DNA of 10,453 nt. Source: Hemicentrotus pulcherrimus. Taxonomy: Eukaryota; Echinodermata; Echinoidea; Camarodonta; Strongylocentrotidae. This document shows, in pieces, positions 8,307-10,453 of the stretch. The notes beneath the pieces are model-generated. The model had not been told where the DNA came from and did not search any database. It saw only the letters and a program-made list of their open reading frames with translations. The DNA lies in the NCBI GenBank assembly GCA_003118195.1, contig BEXV01000478.1, positions 184,539 through 194,991 of the forward strand. The letters run 5' to 3'. The position numbers and the translations under genes are program-made. Position 1 is the first letter of the stretch, and the number at the start of each line of letters is the position of its first letter.

Positions 8307-8486
8307 TAACATTTTTGAAAAAAATAATAGAGCAATTGGTCTGTAATTAATAATGTCAAGTTTGTCACCTTTTTTGTAAATTGGGATTACGTTTGCGGTT
8401 TTGAGATTATCAGAGACAATACAATACAAGACCAAGAATTAGTTGTGCAAACAAAAGTATTCGAGGTCTAAGAGAGCGATAAAATC
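8307..8486. repeat. Perfect 180-bp direct repeat, copy 2
   Basis: Exact duplicate of 8125-8304. It continues on its right into more LINE-like sequence (GFGGIAN region), while copy 1 continues on its left into the FGFRKN region. Collapsing the two copies would restore the expected single RT order. Confidence 0.97.
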
Positions 8487-8592
8487 ATATGTCCTTTAAA
8501 AATATGCGATTACATTAGCTATCCCTCCAAAACCACACTCACTGGAAAATACCTAAATTCACAAGATGATTTATGGAAACGTCACTAGAATT

Positions 8593-8614
8593 AAAAAAAA
8601 AAACAAAAAAAAAA
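8593..8614 (+). repeat. A-rich tract
   Basis: A run of A residues broken by a single C, next to the 5' truncation border of the LINE. It may be the site where the LINE integrated or the tail of an unrecognised + strand retroposon. Confidence 0.75.
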
Positions 8615-8842
8615 CTGGAGACGGATCTATTAAAGTCAGTATGTTTACTGGTAAAAGGCATGTGGTGTCAAATGGTGTGCGAGACGCATAGTAACCTGAT
8701 GGGGTTGAGAAACTGTACCTGTATACGATCCATTGTGTCGGGAAACACCAAAATGCCATAATTTGTTTGTTATCATTCTTCTCGTTATTCTTGTTTTTGT
8801 TCTTGTTCCCCTTCTTCATATTATGATCGTAATTTTTTTAAT

Positions 8843-8893
8843 TTATTATTATTATAATTATCATTATTATCACCATCATTATTGTTATTATTA
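8843..8893. repeat. Imperfect ATT/ATC trinucleotide microsatellite
   Basis: About 50 bp of ATT and ATC triplets, similar in composition to the tract at 853-1024. It ends about 40 bp before the proposed linker exon and helps give that acceptor a T-rich upstream region. Confidence 0.85.
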
Positions 8894-8936
8894 GATGTTT
8901 TATATGCATCTTGTGTCTCGACAGAAGCACCATAAG

Positions 8937-8996
8937 TTATTACGAACATGTCAACGATCATACCGGATGAAATAACGCAAGTTACCTCCACGGACG
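8937..8996 (+). CDS. Candidate 20-codon Thr/Ser-rich linker exon
   Basis: This is a proposed exon of 60 nt, phase 1 at both ends, with acceptor CACCATAAG before 8937 and a good donor GTGAGC at 8997. It reads ITNMSTIIPDEITQVTSTD between the split codons. Seven of its nineteen whole codons are Thr or Ser, and NMS is an N-glycosylation sequon. This suits a flexible glycosylated spacer between an EGF and a fibrinogen domain. Its phase matches the EGF exon before it and the FReD exon after it. Against it, the nearer-consensus acceptor GTCTCGACAG lies 12 nt upstream, and use of that site brings an in-frame stop in every phase. An exon this short can also arise by chance. Read alone, the ATG at 8948 could instead begin a coding exon, but no signal peptide follows. 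Confidence 0.33.
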
Positions 8997-8999
8997 GTG

Positions 9000-9180
9000 A
9001 GCATTTTATATCATTCCCGTTGCATACGAGGTTTCAATTTCCTGACTTATTTTTCATCAAATAAATGATGGCTATTAATCAATCAGTATCATTGTCTAAG
9101 ACTATACGGTGTCAACCCTTATACGAGGCATCGATCGAAGACGACACAGGTCGCTAAGGCAGTCCTACGGCAGGTGAATA
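9000..9180. other. Intronic sequence, no gene seen
   Basis: No feature was recognised apart from rising CpG content from about 9100 towards the hairpin at 9181. Confidence 0.4.
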
Positions 9181-9299
9181 GGGACTTTTAGATTTGCACG
9201 TCGACATAGTAGACTGCTACGTGTGACGTCCTTTTATTAAAGTCAATTGTACGTTAAAAGGACGTCACACGTAGCAGTCAACAGACATCTAAAAGTCCC
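9181..9299. repeat. 119-bp hairpin: nested inverted repeats with perfect 25-bp arms
   Basis: The inner arms 9212-9236 and 9255-9279 are perfect reverse complements over 25 bp, around an 18-nt loop. Outer arms 9181-9193 (GGGACTTTTAGAT) and 9287-9299 are perfect over 13 bp and begin the same hairpin, separated by an asymmetric internal bulge (18 nt against 7 nt). The inner arms include TGACGTCC and its complement, a CRE-like core. Lack of decay in the arms suggests a young palindrome: a MITE-type or foldback element, or a structured intronic RNA. No target-site duplication was identified. Confidence 0.9.
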
Positions 9300-10097
9300 C
9301 ATTGACCATTCCCACTCAACGTCCGGTGTTAAACCGCCTCTTGCACACGAAGCATCATTATGGCGATGCATGGCTGGATCAGTGATTTGTGCGCGGTTTG
9401 ACCCACCTAGGGAGATTAACATTCGTGAATTGTCAATAAAAAGAATAAAATATGAACAGTACGAGGGTTCTTTGGAATTACTGACTCACACTCTGGAGTC
9501 CTCATCTTTTGTGGCACTTTAATATTATCAGCAATTGTTGACCATGATTATATTTTGATTATAAGGCCAAGTTTGATAGTCTTAGCGCATTTTTCTCTCA
9601 ATCATTCAGGATCAAAAGCGATTAATGAAATGTAAAGTTCCTTAAACCGATCCTGGTACGCCTTTTGGTATGAACCTTACTTGTTAACTGTTATTGTTTA
9701 TTAAGTTTTTAATAGCTTTATACTGTATTTTTAGTATAACACCATCTCTTTATTACGTCGCTGATATTGGATCCTTGTCCAGGACTTTCATCCACCACGT
9801 AAGGTGCTAAAAAAAAACTCCGATATCCTAGGTTATAATTTCTATTCGCTATAAAGCTATCGATCCCGGAGCTCACAACATTCAAGAAGGTCTTTTCCTT
9901 GAATAGAACCAGTCAGGTGCCCATTGAATATATGGCAAATTTAACATGTAAGACATGTATATCTCCCTGGGTCGGAAGTAAACGTTCTCCATGGATGTAA
10001 GTACCGAGCAAGGATCAAAACTGGGACTTTTTCTATGAGAGGCCGGACCACTGAAATTCAATTCTCCCAACTACGACACCTTTCTATATTCTACCAG
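9300..10097. other. Intronic sequence before the FReD exon, no gene seen
   Basis: The part to about 9430 is CpG-richer and lies inside an open frame (9247-9522) that starts within the hairpin and shows no family signature. The rest is ordinary AT-rich sequence. The final 20 bp (CACCTTTCTATATTCTACCAG) form the polypyrimidine tract and acceptor of the next exon. An antisense open frame at 9882-10070 is not recognised. Confidence 0.45.
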
Positions 10098-10243
10098 TTC
10101 CTAGACTCCCACGTGACTGCGGTGACATTCAGACTGGTGGACTATCCCATCTCAGCGGAGTGTATCCTATCTATCCCGATGGAGTTGGTGATGACCCTCT
10201 CTTTGTTAACTGTGATATGGAAACGGACGATGGACGCTGGACG
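10098..10243 (+). CDS. Fibrinogen-related domain (FReD), first exon
   Basis: This is an internal exon of 146 nt, entered in phase 1 and left in phase 0. The acceptor is CTACCAG and the donor GTGAGA. After a short PRLPR lead it encodes the N-terminal subdomain of a fibrinogen C-terminal-like globe: DCGDI, then SGVYPIYPDG, then FVNCDMETDDGRWT. The two cysteines are the conserved first disulphide pair, and WT at the exon end is where relatives continue with V-F/I-Q-R-R. A full FReD is about 210-220 residues, so most of it, including the calcium site and ligand pocket, lies beyond the window. Such proteins (ficolins, fibrinogen-like proteins, FREPs) are secreted or surface-bound recognition lectins, often in immunity. 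The phase-1 entry fits splicing from the EGF exon at 3859, directly or through the proposed linker. Confidence 0.93.
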
Positions 10244-10436
10244 GTGAGAAATGAAAATAGCTAGAATTTCATCTGTATCAACCCCATCCACTTTTAAAAT
10301 TATCGCAAAGATTTTTAAGAAACACGATGGCAACTATCTTCGAAAAATGAACCTTGCCTTGTACGTCATCTATGGACATTTGCGAACAAAACAATATGAA
10401 GTATTACGTAATCCGATAAAAAGACTCTTTCCATAC
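10244..10436. other. Start of the intron after the FReD exon, no gene seen
   Basis: AT-rich sequence after the GTGAGA donor. No further fibrinogen-domain exon is visible before the window ends. Confidence 0.5.
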
Positions 10437-10453
10437 CTCTCTCTCTCTCTCTC
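10437..10453 (+). repeat. (CT)n microsatellite, cut by the window end
   Basis: Seventeen bases of CT alternation running off the right edge, so its full length is unknown. Confidence 0.9.

Larger units (their letters stand above)
8125..8550 (-). pseudogene. Reverse transcriptase finger region of the LINE, with a duplicated segment
   Basis: On the - strand the phrase SDNLKTANVIPIYKKGDK followed by DIINYRPIAL matches the start of the RT domain of LINEs. Further upstream, GFGGIANVIA (near 8530) resembles the PGxDGIxN..I segment that precedes it, after which homology fades at the 5' truncation. The NYRPIAL-coding segment is present twice because 8125-8304 and 8307-8486 are identical. An intact RT has only one copy, so one is extra. 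Confidence 0.72.
6497..8580 (-). mobile_element. 5'-truncated, inactivated non-LTR retrotransposon (LINE), antisense in the intron
   Basis: Read on the - strand, the interval gives reverse transcriptase motifs in the correct order. They are a GFGGIANVI-type segment near 8530, DNLKTANVIPIYKKGDK then NYRPIAL (8307-8486 and its duplicate), PQKFGFRKN near 8060, CGIPQGSVLWPLLFLVYIND near 7850, FADETT near 7765, and LGV..LSWK...YCNIVWD in 7015-7554. These are followed by NDIKTSSTLSSFKQL near 6880 and a 3' UTR. The 3' end carries AATAAA (complement of 6522-6527) and a (GAATT)n tail at about 6499-6515. The motif set suits a CR1/Jockey-like LINE, but the exact clade is uncertain. The endonuclease half is absent. 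Frameshifts, stops, deletions and a nested insertion show it is dead. TAGAAT occurs at both proposed borders (6495-6500 and 8586-8591) and may be a short target-site duplication. Confidence 0.88.

Noticed and set aside
8921..8996. Exon starting at the stronger acceptor GTCTCGACAG (8925)
   Set aside because: Every reading phase from 8925 meets a stop before the donor at 8997, so only the later AG at 8936 gives an open exon.
9247..9522. Open frame of 91 codons from inside the hairpin
   Set aside because: Starts with TTG within the palindrome, no recognisable domain, and no splice support; noted only as part of a CpG-richer stretch.
9882..10070. Antisense open frame of 62 codons
   Set aside because: No domain, no convincing splice sites, and it abuts the acceptor of the opposite-strand FReD exon.
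1..10453. CRISPR-like arrays, operons or prophage genes
   Set aside because: No regularly spaced repeats and no packed open frames; the sequence is animal-type with introns and LINE debris.

Overview
The window reads as eukaryotic, low-GC, repeat-rich animal DNA. There are no bacterial-style gene arrays. The only convincing coding signals are short, splice-flanked extracellular-module exons on the + strand and a decayed non-LTR retrotransposon on the - strand. A marine invertebrate fits best, and an echinoderm-type deuterostome is my first guess. This rests on the EGF plus fibrinogen-related (FReD) combination, the style of the LINE, and a LINE 3' tail of AATAAA followed by (GAATT)n. Molluscs, amphioxus or hemichordates cannot be excluded without a search.

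Host gene (+ strand). Two exons are secure. One is a single EGF-like domain at 3859-3960. The other is the start of a fibrinogen-related domain at 10098-10243, whose remainder lies beyond the window. Two further exons are proposed because they are open, bounded by AG/GT and phase-compatible: an unassigned four-cysteine module at 1040-1276 and a 20-codon Thr/Ser-rich linker at 8937-8996. All joins use phase 1, so the four could be spliced in order. The simplest reading is part of a secreted or cell-surface FReD protein (fibrinogen-like, ficolin-like or FREP-like lectin). Both gene ends lie outside the window.

Introns. The proposed intron 1 (1277-3858) holds degenerate tandem repeats, two G10 runs and a roughly 450-bp imperfect inverted repeat (2590-3045), probably a foldback or MITE-type element. 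Intron 2 (3961-8936) holds a CpG-richer block (about 4490-4820), a (GA)n microsatellite and a 5'-truncated antisense LINE (about 6497-8580). That LINE has frameshifts, a changed YADD-type motif, an apparently missing first catalytic Asp region, a probable nested insertion, and a perfect 180-bp duplication around a single N that looks like an assembly artefact. Intron 3 (8997-10097) carries a 119-bp hairpin with perfect 25-bp arms.

I see no tRNA, rRNA, CRISPR array or recognisable promoter. Most of the rest is intronic or intergenic sequence with simple repeats. No clearly new biological system stands out. The best leads are the FReD gene model, the unassigned cysteine module, and the two inverted-repeat structures.
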